Below, piece after piece: positions 7,070 to 13,883 of a stretch of DNA of 17,347 nt (positions are counted from its first letter, which is position 1; each line of letters opens with the position of its first letter). Source of the DNA: SIG588 sp045597045 (lineage in GTDB: Bacteria; Bacillota; Clostridia; Oscillospirales; Acutalibacteraceae). A program made the position numbers and the translations under genes. The stretch is taken from contig JAZODN010000001.1 of assembly GCA_045597045.1 (NCBI GenBank), forward strand, positions 1 through 17,347, in the 5' to 3' direction. The notes under the pieces are model-generated. The model did not search any database. It saw nothing but the letters and a program-made list of their open reading frames with translations, and was not told where the DNA came from.

Positions 7070-8434
7070 GTGAATAAACTGAACGAATGGATCACCGCAC
7101 ACGCCGACGAGCTGGTGACGGCGGCACAGCGCTTGGTGCGTATTGACAGTGTGGGCGGCGAGCCGCAGGACGGCAAACCGTTTGGTAGCGGCGTGGCGTC
7201 AGCGCTCGACGAAGCGCTGGCGATTGCCCGAGAATGGGGGCTCGTTACCCATAATCACGAATACTACGTGGGTACGGCGCAACTGGGCGAAGGGGAGCCG
7301 CGCCTTGGCGTGCTTTGCCATTTGGATACTGTGCCGTTGGGCGAGGGGTGGACGCAAGATCCGCTGGGTGCGGCGATCGTGGATGGCAAAATGTACGGGC
7401 GCGGTACCACCGATGATAAGGGCCCGGCAGCGGCGGCGCTGTTTGCGCTGCGCGCGTTGAAAGAGTGCGGCATGACGCCGCCTGCCGCCTGTCGCGTGGT
7501 GCTTGGTGGTGACGAGGAAACCGGTTCGAGCGATATGGAGTATTACCAAGCCAAAGAAGCGTTTCCGCCGTATTTGTTTTCTCCCGACGGGAGTTATCCG
7601 TTGATCAACACCGAAAAAGGACGTGTACAGTTGACCGTGACCGCCCCCATGACCGACAGCCGCCTGCGTTGGGCGCGCGGAGGTATAGCGCTGAATGCCG
7701 TGCCTACCGAAGCCGTGGCGTGTTTGAACGGTGTGGATGCAGCGGCCGTTACGGCGGCTGCGTCACGCGTGGGACACCATGTGACGCTGGCACAGACGGA
7801 CGAAGGCCTTTGCGTGACAGCTTGCGGTGCTGCTGCACACGGTTCCATGCCCGAAAAGGGCGAAAATGCGGTGACGGCGTTGCTGGAGGTGTTGGCGGCA
7901 CTGGAGGTCGGCGGCGCCGCGGTGGCGGCAGCGGCCGCTAAATTCCCGTTTGCGGAATATGGCGGTGAGAGTGCCGGTGTTGCGTGCAGCGACGCCCCTT
8001 CGGGTGCACTGACACTGGCGTTAACTTGCCTTTCGATTGAAGGGGGGCAGTTTGTTGGAAGAGCCGACATTCGTTTCCCCGTTAGTTTCACGGTGGCAGA
8101 GATCGAGCAGAAGTTGCACGACGGTCTGGATTCGTCGTTTGCAGTGAGTTGCGCTAACTGTGTGGAAGGTCATCACGTGCCGGAGAGCAGTCCGTTTGTG
8201 CAGACGCTTTTGCAGGTGTACGAGCAGGAAACGGGCGAAAAGGGGCACGGATTGGCGATTGGCGGCGGCACCTATGTTCACGGTATTCCCAACGGGGTGG
8301 CCTTCGGTGCAGAATTCCCCGGTGTGGACAATCGCATCCACGGTGCCGATGAGTTTATCGGGGTGGATGAACTGGTGATGAATGCGCGTTTGATTGCCCG
8401 TGCCGTGGCAGCGGTGTGTGCAGAAAACTGGTAA
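7070..8434 (+). CDS. M20 family metallopeptidase, PepV/Sapep-like dipeptidase
   Basis: This 454-residue cytoplasmic zinc peptidase resembles PepV and Sapep dipeptidases, which cleave short peptides and N-terminal residues. The metal and catalytic residues are all present: H84 and D86 (LCHLDTVP), D115/D116 (GTTDDKGP), E149 and E150 (GGDEETGSSD), D173 (SPDG) and H404 (GGTYVHG). The lid domain lies between about 185 and 330, and HGADEFIGVDEL near the C-terminus is typical of the family. Length is close to that of PepV (about 470). The GTG start at 7070 is ten bases after AAGGAG (7054-7059), which lies inside the end of the GH110-like gene, so the two are translationally linked. No intrinsic terminator is visible after the stop, only T-rich sequence at 8445-8460, so transcription may run towards rny. 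The symbol pepV is not assigned because substrate cannot be told. Confidence 0.88.
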   Translation: MNKLNEWITAHADELVTAAQRLVRIDSVGGEPQDGKPFGSGVASALDEALAIAREWGLVTHNHEYYVGTAQLGEGEPRLGVLCHLDTVPLGEGWTQDPLGAAIVDGKMYGRGTTDDKGPAAAALFALRALKECGMTPPAACRVVLGGDEETGSSDMEYYQAKEAFPPYLFSPDGSYPLINTEKGRVQLTVTAPMTDSRLRWARGGIALNAVPTEAVACLNGVDAAAVTAAASRVGHHVTLAQTDEGLCVTACGAAAHGSMPEKGENAVTALLEVLAALEVGGAAVAAAAAKFPFAEYGGESAGVACSDAPSGALTLALTCLSIEGGQFVGRADIRFPVSFTVAEIEQKLHDGLDSSFAVSCANCVEGHHVPESSPFVQTLLQVYEQETGEKGHGLAIGGGTYVHGIPNGVAFGAEFPGVDNRIHGADEFIGVDELVMNARLIARAVAAVCAENW

Positions 8435-8493
8435 AACGCACATCTTTTTTGGAATTTTTTAGAGTTGTTGGACAAAAAACGGCACCTCACGTC

Positions 8494-8522
8494 TTGACAA
8501 GTTGCTTATAAGAGTGTAATAT
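8494..8522 (+). promoter_or_regulatory. Promoter of rny
   Basis: TTGACA (8494-8499) and TAATAT (8517-8522) are 17 bp apart. Transcription would start near 8529, leaving a leader of about 125 nt before the rny start. Confidence 0.75.
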
Positions 8523-8528
8523 ATATGT

Positions 8529-8654
8529 CGGGTATATCTTACTGACGGCGAACGGTGAGGCCGTTGGTATGGGCATATTCGGCAGCACCCTTCGGTGTCT
8601 GCCTTCATTCGTATAGTGACTTTGACAAAATGGATTTAGGAGGTGCAAGGTTTC
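8529..8654 (+). other. Structured 5' leader of rny
   Basis: Two hairpins can be drawn in the leader: AACGG/CCGTT (8551-8555/8561-8565, TGAGG loop), and GGCAGCACC (8581-8589) with GGTGTCTGCC (8594-8603), loop CTTC and one bulged U at 8598. A 15-codon frame (8569-8616, MGIFGSTLRCLPSFV) overlaps the second hairpin, but its ribosome binding site is weak. I do not match this leader to a known riboswitch. It may affect rny translation or mRNA stability, possibly by RNase Y acting on its own message; this is inference. Confidence 0.45.
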
Positions 8655-10220
8655 ATGGATATGATATGGATTGTTGTATCCGGTGTCGGCGGCTTGGTCG
8701 TCGGCTCGGTGGTGTCGGCCATCGTCGCGTTTAAAAGCGGCGTGAACAGCCGTCGCCGCACGGCCGAAGCGTTGATTGGCTCTGCCGAGCAGGAATCGGA
8801 ACGTATCATTAAAGAAGCCAACCTCACAGCAGAAGCAAAGAAGAAAGAAGCTGTGTTGGAGGCAAAAGACGAAGTGCACCGTCTGCGCAGTGAAGCGGAA
8901 CGTGATCTGAAGGAACGTCGCAAGGATCTTCAGCGACAGGAAAACCGTTTGCAGCAGAAGGAAGAAGCACTGGACCGCAAAATTGAAAACTACGAAAAGA
9001 AAGAAGAGCAAATTGCACAGCGTGCCAAGGAAGTGGAGGCGCGCTTGGAAGATGTGGAAAACATCAAGCGCAGCCAGTTTGAAATGCTCGAACGCATTTC
9101 CGGCTACACGGCAGAGCAGGCAAAGGAGTATTTGCTCGGCATTCTGACCGACGAGCTGACCCACGAAAAGGCGTTGCGTATCGCCGATTTCGAAGCGCAG
9201 CTTAAGGATGAGGCAGATCGCCGTGCCCGTAACATGATCTCCCACGCGATTCAGCGTGTGGCGGCAGATCAGGTGACCGAAGCAACCATTTCGGTTGTGC
9301 CGCTGCCGAACGACGAAATGAAGGGACGCATCATTGGTCGCGAAGGACGTAACATCCGTGCGATCGAAACTCTCACCGGTTGCGATCTCATCATTGACGA
9401 CACCCCCGAAGCGATCACTCTGTCTTGCTTCGATCCCGTGCGCCGCGAAATTGCGCGCCTGTCACTCGAACGTTTGATTTCGGACGGCCGTATTCATCCG
9501 GCACGCATCGAAGAAATGGTGGAAAAATCGCGCCGCGAAGTGGAAGCTACCATCAAGGCGGAAGGCGAACGTGCAGTGCTGGAAACGGGCTTGCACGGTA
9601 TTCACCCCGAAGTTATGCGCTTGCTTGGCCGTTTGCGTTATCGCACCAGTTACGGTCAGAACGTGCTGAATCATTCGATGGAAGTGGCCTTCCTCGCCGG
9701 TATTATGGCAAGCGAACTCGGCATCGATCCGGCGGTGGCACGTCGTGCCGGTTTGTTGCATGATATCGGTAAAGCGGTGGACCACGAGATCGAAGGCTCC
9801 CACGTGGAGATCGGTGTGGACATCGCGCGTAAGTACAAAGAGAGCGAAGCGGTCGTACATGCGATTCAAGCACACCACGGCGATGTGGAGGCCGCTACCA
9901 TTGTGGCTTGTCTGGTGCAGGCAGCGGATGCAATTTCGGCTGCACGTCCGGGCGCCCGTCGCGAGAATTTGGAGAACTACATCAAGCGATTGGAAAAATT
10001 GGAGGAGATCGCCAACGAGTTCAACGGTGTGGAGCGTTCCTTTGCTATTCAGGCAGGTCGCGAAGTCCGTATCTTGGTGAAACCCGAAGTGGTCAGCGAC
10101 GATCAGATGATGCTGCTGGCACGCGATATTGCCCAGAAGATCGAGGACAATATGGATTATCCCGGTCAAATCAAGGTCAATCTCATCCGCGAAAATCGCG
10201 CAGTGGACTACGCAAAATAA
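8655..10220 (+). CDS. rny: RNase Y, membrane-anchored endoribonuclease
   Basis: RNase Y starts the decay of many mRNAs in Firmicutes and sits at the inner membrane face with the degradosome-like partners. The protein has an N-terminal membrane helix (about 1-22, MIWIVVSGVGGLVVGSVVSA), a long charged coiled coil (about 30-190), a KH RNA-binding domain with GRIIGREGRNI from residue 224 (the GREG loop at 228-231), and an HD metal-dependent phosphohydrolase domain with H369-D370 in LLHDIGKAVDHE. The length of 521 residues agrees with the family (about 520). The ATG at 8655 was chosen because a GTG at 8643 lies within the Shine-Dalgarno AGGAGGTG (8638-8645). The next gene is ymdB, a known neighbour of rny in this phylum. 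Confidence 0.97.
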   Translation: MDMIWIVVSGVGGLVVGSVVSAIVAFKSGVNSRRRTAEALIGSAEQESERIIKEANLTAEAKKKEAVLEAKDEVHRLRSEAERDLKERRKDLQRQENRLQQKEEALDRKIENYEKKEEQIAQRAKEVEARLEDVENIKRSQFEMLERISGYTAEQAKEYLLGILTDELTHEKALRIADFEAQLKDEADRRARNMISHAIQRVAADQVTEATISVVPLPNDEMKGRIIGREGRNIRAIETLTGCDLIIDDTPEAITLSCFDPVRREIARLSLERLISDGRIHPARIEEMVEKSRREVEATIKAEGERAVLETGLHGIHPEVMRLLGRLRYRTSYGQNVLNHSMEVAFLAGIMASELGIDPAVARRAGLLHDIGKAVDHEIEGSHVEIGVDIARKYKESEAVVHAIQAHHGDVEAATIVACLVQAADAISAARPGARRENLENYIKRLEKLEEIANEFNGVERSFAIQAGREVRILVKPEVVSDDQMMLLARDIAQKIEDNMDYPGQIKVNLIRENRAVDYAK

Positions 10221-10228
10221 AAAAGGGA

Positions 10229-10259
10229 AGCGGGTGCGGAGATTCCGCACCCGCTTTTT
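10229..10259 (+). terminator. Strong intrinsic terminator between rny and ymdB
   Basis: AGCGGGTGCGG (10229-10239) pairs fully with CCGCACCCGCT (10245-10255) around an AGATT loop and is followed by TTTTTAT. It lies nine bases after the rny stop and 18 bases before the ymdB start. No promoter is visible in the 56-bp gap, so ymdB probably depends on partial read-through. Confidence 0.9.
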
Positions 10260-10276
10260 ATAGAAAGGATATACCA

Positions 10277-11050
10277 ATGAACATCTTGTGTGTGGGTGAT
10301 GTGGTTGGCAGTCGCGGCTGTGAGTTTGTGCGTCAGGTACTGCCGACACTGAAACGGCAATATGCGGTGGACGTGTGTGTGGTGAACGGCGAAAACGCAG
10401 CCGACGGCAATGGCATTACACCCGTGGCGGCGCGCTCGTTGCGCGACAGCGGTGCAGACGTGATCACGGGCGGCAACCATACTTTCCGTCGCCACGAATT
10501 TTATGAACTGCTGGAGCAGGAGCCGTGGTTGTTGCGCCCTGCCAATTTTCCGGCGTCCGCCCCCGGCAGCGGTCTCTACACGGTGGATCGCGGCCGATAT
10601 CAGGTGACGGTGATCAATCTGATCGGCACCGCTTTTATGGAGCCGCTGGCCTGCCCTTTTGACACGTTAGATGCTTTGCTTAAACAGGCAGGTAATCCGA
10701 AATTCTGTGTGGTGGACTTCCACGCAGAGGCAACGGCAGAAAAAAAGGCATTGGCCTATTATGCCGATGGACGCATATCGGCGTTGTTTGGCACCCACAC
10801 CCACGTGCCCACGGCGGATGAGCAGATACTGCCGCAGGGTACGGGATACATTACCGATGTAGGTATGAGTGGACCGATCACGTCGGTGCTGGGCGTTCGA
10901 CCGGAACTGTCCATTGCCAAAATGCATGGCAAACTTCCGGTGCGTTTTGCGCTGGCGGATGGCCCGCGTGAATTGCAAGCGGCGCTGTTTACGCTGGATG
11001 ATAAAACCGGCAAAACGGTGGCGGTGCAGCGTCTTTCCGTGCGAGAATGA
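10277..11050 (+). CDS. ymdB: YmdB family metallophosphoesterase
   Basis: YmdB is a dimetal phosphodiesterase that in Bacillus subtilis acts on 2',3'-cyclic nucleotides and influences biofilm and late adaptive responses. The 257-residue protein carries the full active-site set: D8 (CVGDVVG), E39 and N40 (NGENAADG), N67 and H68 (GGNHTF), H149 (DFHAEA), H174 and H176 (GTHTHVP). These positions are within one residue of those I recall for the B. subtilis protein. The ATG at 10277 is seven bases after AAAGGA (10264-10269). The same frame is open upstream through the end of rny, but that stretch overlaps RNase Y and is not used. Position next to rny supports a shared role in RNA turnover. Confidence 0.95.
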   Translation: MNILCVGDVVGSRGCEFVRQVLPTLKRQYAVDVCVVNGENAADGNGITPVAARSLRDSGADVITGGNHTFRRHEFYELLEQEPWLLRPANFPASAPGSGLYTVDRGRYQVTVINLIGTAFMEPLACPFDTLDALLKQAGNPKFCVVDFHAEATAEKKALAYYADGRISALFGTHTHVPTADEQILPQGTGYITDVGMSGPITSVLGVRPELSIAKMHGKLPVRFALADGPRELQAALFTLDDKTGKTVAVQRLSVRE

Positions 11051-11058
11051 GAAGAACA

Positions 11059-11089
11059 AAAGAAGCGCCACCGATGGTGGCGCTTCTTT
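11059..11089. terminator. Bidirectional terminator between ymdB and the TRAP operon
   Basis: AAAGAAGCGCCACC (11059-11072) pairs perfectly with GGTGGCGCTTCTTT (11076-11089) around GAT. It follows the ymdB stop by eight bases and lies seven bases beyond the stop of the convergent 94-residue membrane protein gene, so it probably serves both. Confidence 0.88.
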
Positions 11090-11096
11090 GTGTTAA

Positions 11097-11381
11097 TCAG
11101 GTTTCGGATTCGTGCTTCACAGCCTTTTTCTTGCTCGAGGTAAGGGCGACTTCACCGTTCAGATACATAATCACCAAGCCGAACAGCACCATAACCGTGG
11201 AGGTTTTTACCGCAATAGGCATTATCGTTTTGTAAAGGAAAGTGCAAATGGCGGTGGCAGTAGGTCCGCCAATGATGAGTGCTGCGACGTAGCCGAAGAA
11301 GGTCAATCCGCCAACAAACAGCGAGAGCATGATACCGTAACCAAAGATGATGCGGCATACGCGAATAATCTTGTCTTTCAT
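11097..11381 (-). CDS. Small 94-residue membrane protein coupled to the TRAP permease
   Basis: I do not recognise a family. The chain has a basic N-terminus (MKDKIIRVCR), a hydrophobic segment (about 11-38, FGYGIMLSLFVGGLTFFGYVA), a second hydrophobic stretch (about 43-74) that may hold one long or two short helices broken by KT, and a basic C-terminal tail (SSKKKAVKH). Its ribosome binding site AAGGAGG (11391-11397) overlaps the TAA stop of the TRAP permease gene, so the two proteins are almost certainly made together. It stands where a DctQ small subunit would normally be, but DctQ proteins usually have four helices and about 160-200 residues. It may be a reduced small subunit or an assembly factor; this is inference. 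Confidence 0.8.
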   Translation of the reverse strand: MKDKIIRVCRIIFGYGIMLSLFVGGLTFFGYVAALIIGGPTATAICTFLYKTIMPIAVKTSTVMVLFGLVIMYLNGEVALTSSKKKAVKHESET

Positions 11382-11390
11382 AGTGCGCTA

Positions 11391-11398
11391 CCTCCTTA
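11391..11398 (-). promoter_or_regulatory. Shine-Dalgarno of the 94-residue protein gene overlapping the TRAP stop
   Basis: TAAGGAGG on the minus strand contains the TAA stop (11396-11398) of the permease and the GGAGG binding site. The ATG at 11381 follows after nine bases. Confidence 0.75.
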
Positions 11399-12754
11399 CA
11401 GTCCCAGAACGGGCAGCCAGCCCATCAAAATGACTATCTGTAGTATGAATTGTGCTGCCACCCACCACAGGTCGTTTTTCACGGTCTTGCTGAAATCCGA
11501 TTCAGCAATCGACATGCCGGCATACATACCCAATGCCAGTGGCGGTGTGATGCCGCACATCACACCACAGATGCAAGGGAGCATCGCAGCAGCCAGTACG
11601 GGATCTACGTTAACATTGTTGAGAACGGTGATAAATACGGGGCCAAAAATAACCACCAAGGAAGAGCCGGGAACCACCATGCCCATGAAGCAGGTAATCA
11701 AACAGATGGCAGCAACGGTGCTAAGCTTACCGAAATTCCACGAGGCAATGATGCCGCCAAGGTCGTTTGCAACGTTCAGATCGGCAAACAGCTCGCCGAT
11801 CATATAGCCGAACACACACACCGCAATGGCGGGTGCAATCGTTTTTACCGCATCGCCGAACATTTTAGCCAAACGATGGGGAAGTACAACCGACTTGTCC
11901 TTTGCAATCAGGCAGGCATATAGTGCCGAAATACCGCCGATAAATAATAAGACAGATTTGGAGAGGTATTTTGCCCCATCGGTTCCCAAACGGGAGGCAA
12001 AGAAAGTATCTTTAAACATAAAATCCAGCACAAAGGGGAGCAGAATGATAACCGGGAGTAACAGGCCTTGCCAGCCGGTTTTCAAGGTTTCCTTCAAATT
12101 GGGCAGGTCCTCTTTGGGGATCGGTTTCACCTTATAATATTTGCAGAAGGCGAACACCATGAGCAAACGTTGCAAAATGAACCACAGTGCAATGCCCCAC
12201 AGCACGACCCAAAGCTGTCCTTCGCTCATGTTCGAATGCGGATATACCGCAGCAAAGGCGCCCATGGCAGCCACGATGTTGGAGGAGGGGGGGATCATGT
12301 TGCCGAGATAGCTGGAGCAGCTTTCAATATTGGCAGCAAGCTCCGGCGGGAAACCGGAACGCTTCATGGCGGGAATGGTGATGCTACCGGTGGCCATCAC
12401 GTTGCCGGGGCCGGAGCCGGAGAGGGCTCCCATAAAGCTACTGGCCACAACCGCAGCATAACCGGCACCGCCGGTCACGCGGCCGAGTAGCGAGAGGATT
12501 ACCGCGATGCAACTGTCGATGATTTTGGTTTTGGTTAAGAGTATGGACATGGACACAAACGCAACCATGGAGTAAAGCAGTTCAGTAGAAAGACTGGCAT
12601 CTACATAGTTCCAAACATTTCCCCAGGTGCCGGTTACCGTCAGCAACACCAAAAAGCTGACAAATACCGCTTCATACACCGGACGCTTCAGCAGCAAGAA
12701 CCACACGCAAATGACGAGGAGCATAACGCCAAGATATACGAGAGACAACGGCAC
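11396..12754 (-). CDS. TRAP transporter large permease subunit (DctM-like)
   Basis: TRAP transporters take up organic acids or related solutes using an ion gradient; DctM is the membrane channel subunit. The protein has about a dozen hydrophobic segments. Family signatures are SGSGPGNVMATGSITIP (about 112-128) followed by MKRSGFPPELAANIESCSSYLGNMIPPS-type sequence, and a second half repeat with GMVVPGSSLVVIFGP and CGITPPLALGMYAG. I set the start at the GTG at 12754 (452 residues), because GAAAGGGG (12762-12769) lies eight bases before it; a TTG at 12772 lies upstream of that site's A-rich end and would have no ribosome binding site. It is the first gene of an operon with the 94-residue protein. 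No periplasmic-type binding protein (DctP) or DctQ gene is in view. The divergent LysR gene probably regulates it. The substrate is unknown. Confidence 0.85.
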   Translation of the reverse strand: MPLSLVYLGVMLLVICVWFLLLKRPVYEAVFVSFLVLLTVTGTWGNVWNYVDASLSTELLYSMVAFVSMSILLTKTKIIDSCIAVILSLLGRVTGGAGYAAVVASSFMGALSGSGPGNVMATGSITIPAMKRSGFPPELAANIESCSSYLGNMIPPSSNIVAAMGAFAAVYPHSNMSEGQLWVVLWGIALWFILQRLLMVFAFCKYYKVKPIPKEDLPNLKETLKTGWQGLLLPVIILLPFVLDFMFKDTFFASRLGTDGAKYLSKSVLLFIGGISALYACLIAKDKSVVLPHRLAKMFGDAVKTIAPAIAVCVFGYMIGELFADLNVANDLGGIIASWNFGKLSTVAAICLITCFMGMVVPGSSLVVIFGPVFITVLNNVNVDPVLAAAMLPCICGVMCGITPPLALGMYAGMSIAESDFSKTVKNDLWWVAAQFILQIVILMGWLPVLGL

Positions 12755-12815
12755 AACAAAAACCCCTTTCAATTTTTATTCCTTTTCGTTATAGGTTAAA
12801 TTCCTTATGGGTTAT

Positions 12816-12843
12816 ATTATACACACAAACCTCCAAATGTCAA
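12816..12843 (-). promoter_or_regulatory. Promoter of the TRAP permease operon
   Basis: On the minus strand TTGACA (12838-12843) and TATAAT (12816-12821) match consensus exactly with a 16-bp spacer. Transcription would start near 12809, about 55 nt before the GTG start. Confidence 0.85.
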
Positions 12844-12881
12844 GTGAAAGATGAAAATTTTTTCGGGAATTCGATTTTTTC

Positions 12882-12911
12882 TTGCCAAAAGGTATTCCGG
12901 TATGGTAATAT
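12882..12911 (+). promoter_or_regulatory. Probable promoter of the LysR-type gene
   Basis: TTGCCA (12882-12887) and TAATAT (12906-12911) are 18 bp apart. The promoter is divergent from the permease promoter, with 38 bp between the two -35 boxes. Confidence 0.6.
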
Positions 12912-12914
12912 ACC
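12891..12914. promoter_or_regulatory. Candidate LysR operator (imperfect dyad)
   Basis: GGTAT (12891-12895) is mirrored by ATACC (12910-12914), and TATT (12893-12896) by AATA (12907-12910), giving an interrupted A/T-rich dyad of the kind LysR-type proteins bind. It covers the LysR gene's own promoter spacer and -10 box, consistent with autoregulation. The role is inferred from position and symmetry. Confidence 0.45.
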
Positions 12915-12944
12915 TTATATAGAAAAAGGAAAGAAGAGAGTGGT

Positions 12945-13847
12945 TTGAACGTAAAACAGTTGCAATATGCGATTATGCTGTCGGAGGTGGGCAGTTTTTC
13001 ACAGGTAGCGGAAAAATTGAATATCAGCCAACCGGCGCTCAGCAAGCAAATCTTGGGGTTGGAAAAGGAGCTGGGAGTTACGCTGTTTTGCCGCAACACC
13101 ACGCCGATCACCCTCACCGCGGCGGGGACACACTTTGTGCAGGAGGCACAGCAGCTGGTATATAAGGAGGAACAGTTGTTGCGCTCAATGGAGCAATACC
13201 GCACGGGCGAGGCGGGAAGCCTTCGGGTTGGTATTTCGCCGTTTCGCTGCTTGTATTTGATGCCGTCGGTGCTGAAACGGGTGAGAGAAAGATTCCCCGG
13301 TATTCGTATTTTTTTGCACGAAACCGGCAGCGATCAACTGCGCAAAGAAGCTGCCGAGGGGAAATATGATTTGGCGGTAGTGAACCTGCCGGTCGATGAA
13401 TCGCAGTTAAACGTGACCCCTATTGAGATGGACACACTGGTGCTTGCAGTGCCGCATACAATGCTTCATAAGTTGCCCTTTGGCCCCGATGCATTGCCCG
13501 AGACGGTGGATTTTGCCGATTGCCGTGACCTTCCGTTTGTTGTGGTCGGCGAAAGTCAAGAAATGCGCCGCCTGTTTAACAAACTTTGTAGGGGAGCGGA
13601 TATAACACCGAACATCGCTGCCGAAGTGGTAGGTGTTGCCAGCGCCTGGGCGATGGCAGCTGCGGGTGTTGGTGCTACCTTGTTGCCGCGGCAGTTTGCG
13701 GCAAGCGGAGCCTTTGGCGAAGGGCTGGTGCTGTTGCCGATTAAGAGTAGGGTGTATACCCGTCAACCCGTAGTGGTGACAAAGCGTGGACAGTATCTTA
13801 GTGAGGCAGCCGCCTATTTAATTGAATTATTGACTGAAACGGAATAA
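12945..13847 (+). CDS. LysR-type transcriptional regulator
   Basis: This is a 300-residue LysR family protein. The N-terminal winged helix-turn-helix is at about 1-62 (FSQVAEKLNISQPALSKQILGLEKELGVTLF), followed by a linker helix and a ligand-binding domain of two periplasmic-binding-protein-like lobes (about 90-295, beginning GSLRVGISPFRCLYLMP). The start is the TTG at 12945, since this gives the standard LysR N-terminus; its ribosome binding site is weak (AGAGAG or the more distant AAAGGA). The gene is divergent from the TRAP permease operon, the common arrangement for a LysR regulator and its target. The ligand is unknown, but the transported solute is a natural candidate. Confidence 0.93.
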   Translation: MNVKQLQYAIMLSEVGSFSQVAEKLNISQPALSKQILGLEKELGVTLFCRNTTPITLTAAGTHFVQEAQQLVYKEEQLLRSMEQYRTGEAGSLRVGISPFRCLYLMPSVLKRVRERFPGIRIFLHETGSDQLRKEAAEGKYDLAVVNLPVDESQLNVTPIEMDTLVLAVPHTMLHKLPFGPDALPETVDFADCRDLPFVVVGESQEMRRLFNKLCRGADITPNIAAEVVGVASAWAMAAAGVGATLLPRQFAASGAFGEGLVLLPIKSRVYTRQPVVVTKRGQYLSEAAAYLIELLTETE

Positions 13848-13883
13848 AAAAACATCCGCACCGATCGGTGCGGATGTTTTTTT
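13846..13883. terminator. 38-bp perfect palindrome, bidirectional terminator
   Basis: AAAAAAACATCCGCACCGA (13846-13864) is exactly complementary to 13865-13883, with T runs on both strands. It overlaps the TAA stop of the LysR gene (13845-13847) and the TAA stop of the convergent ATP-grasp gene (13882-13884), and should end both transcripts. Confidence 0.92.

Noticed and set aside
8435..8470. Terminator for the GH110-like/M20 operon
   Set aside because: T runs are present but no stem precedes them.
8525..8545. Six-codon leader peptide frame starting at an ATG just after the rny -10 box
   Set aside because: The ATG would lie at or before the predicted transcription start.
9908..10276. N-terminal extension of the ymdB frame into rny
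   Set aside because: It overlaps the conserved end of RNase Y and the terminator, and YmdB proteins begin at the ATG at 10277 with its own ribosome binding site.
9462..10349. 295-residue minus-strand frame opposite rny
   Set aside because: The plus strand codes for unmistakable RNase Y; the minus frame is a His/Cys-rich shadow spanning a terminator.
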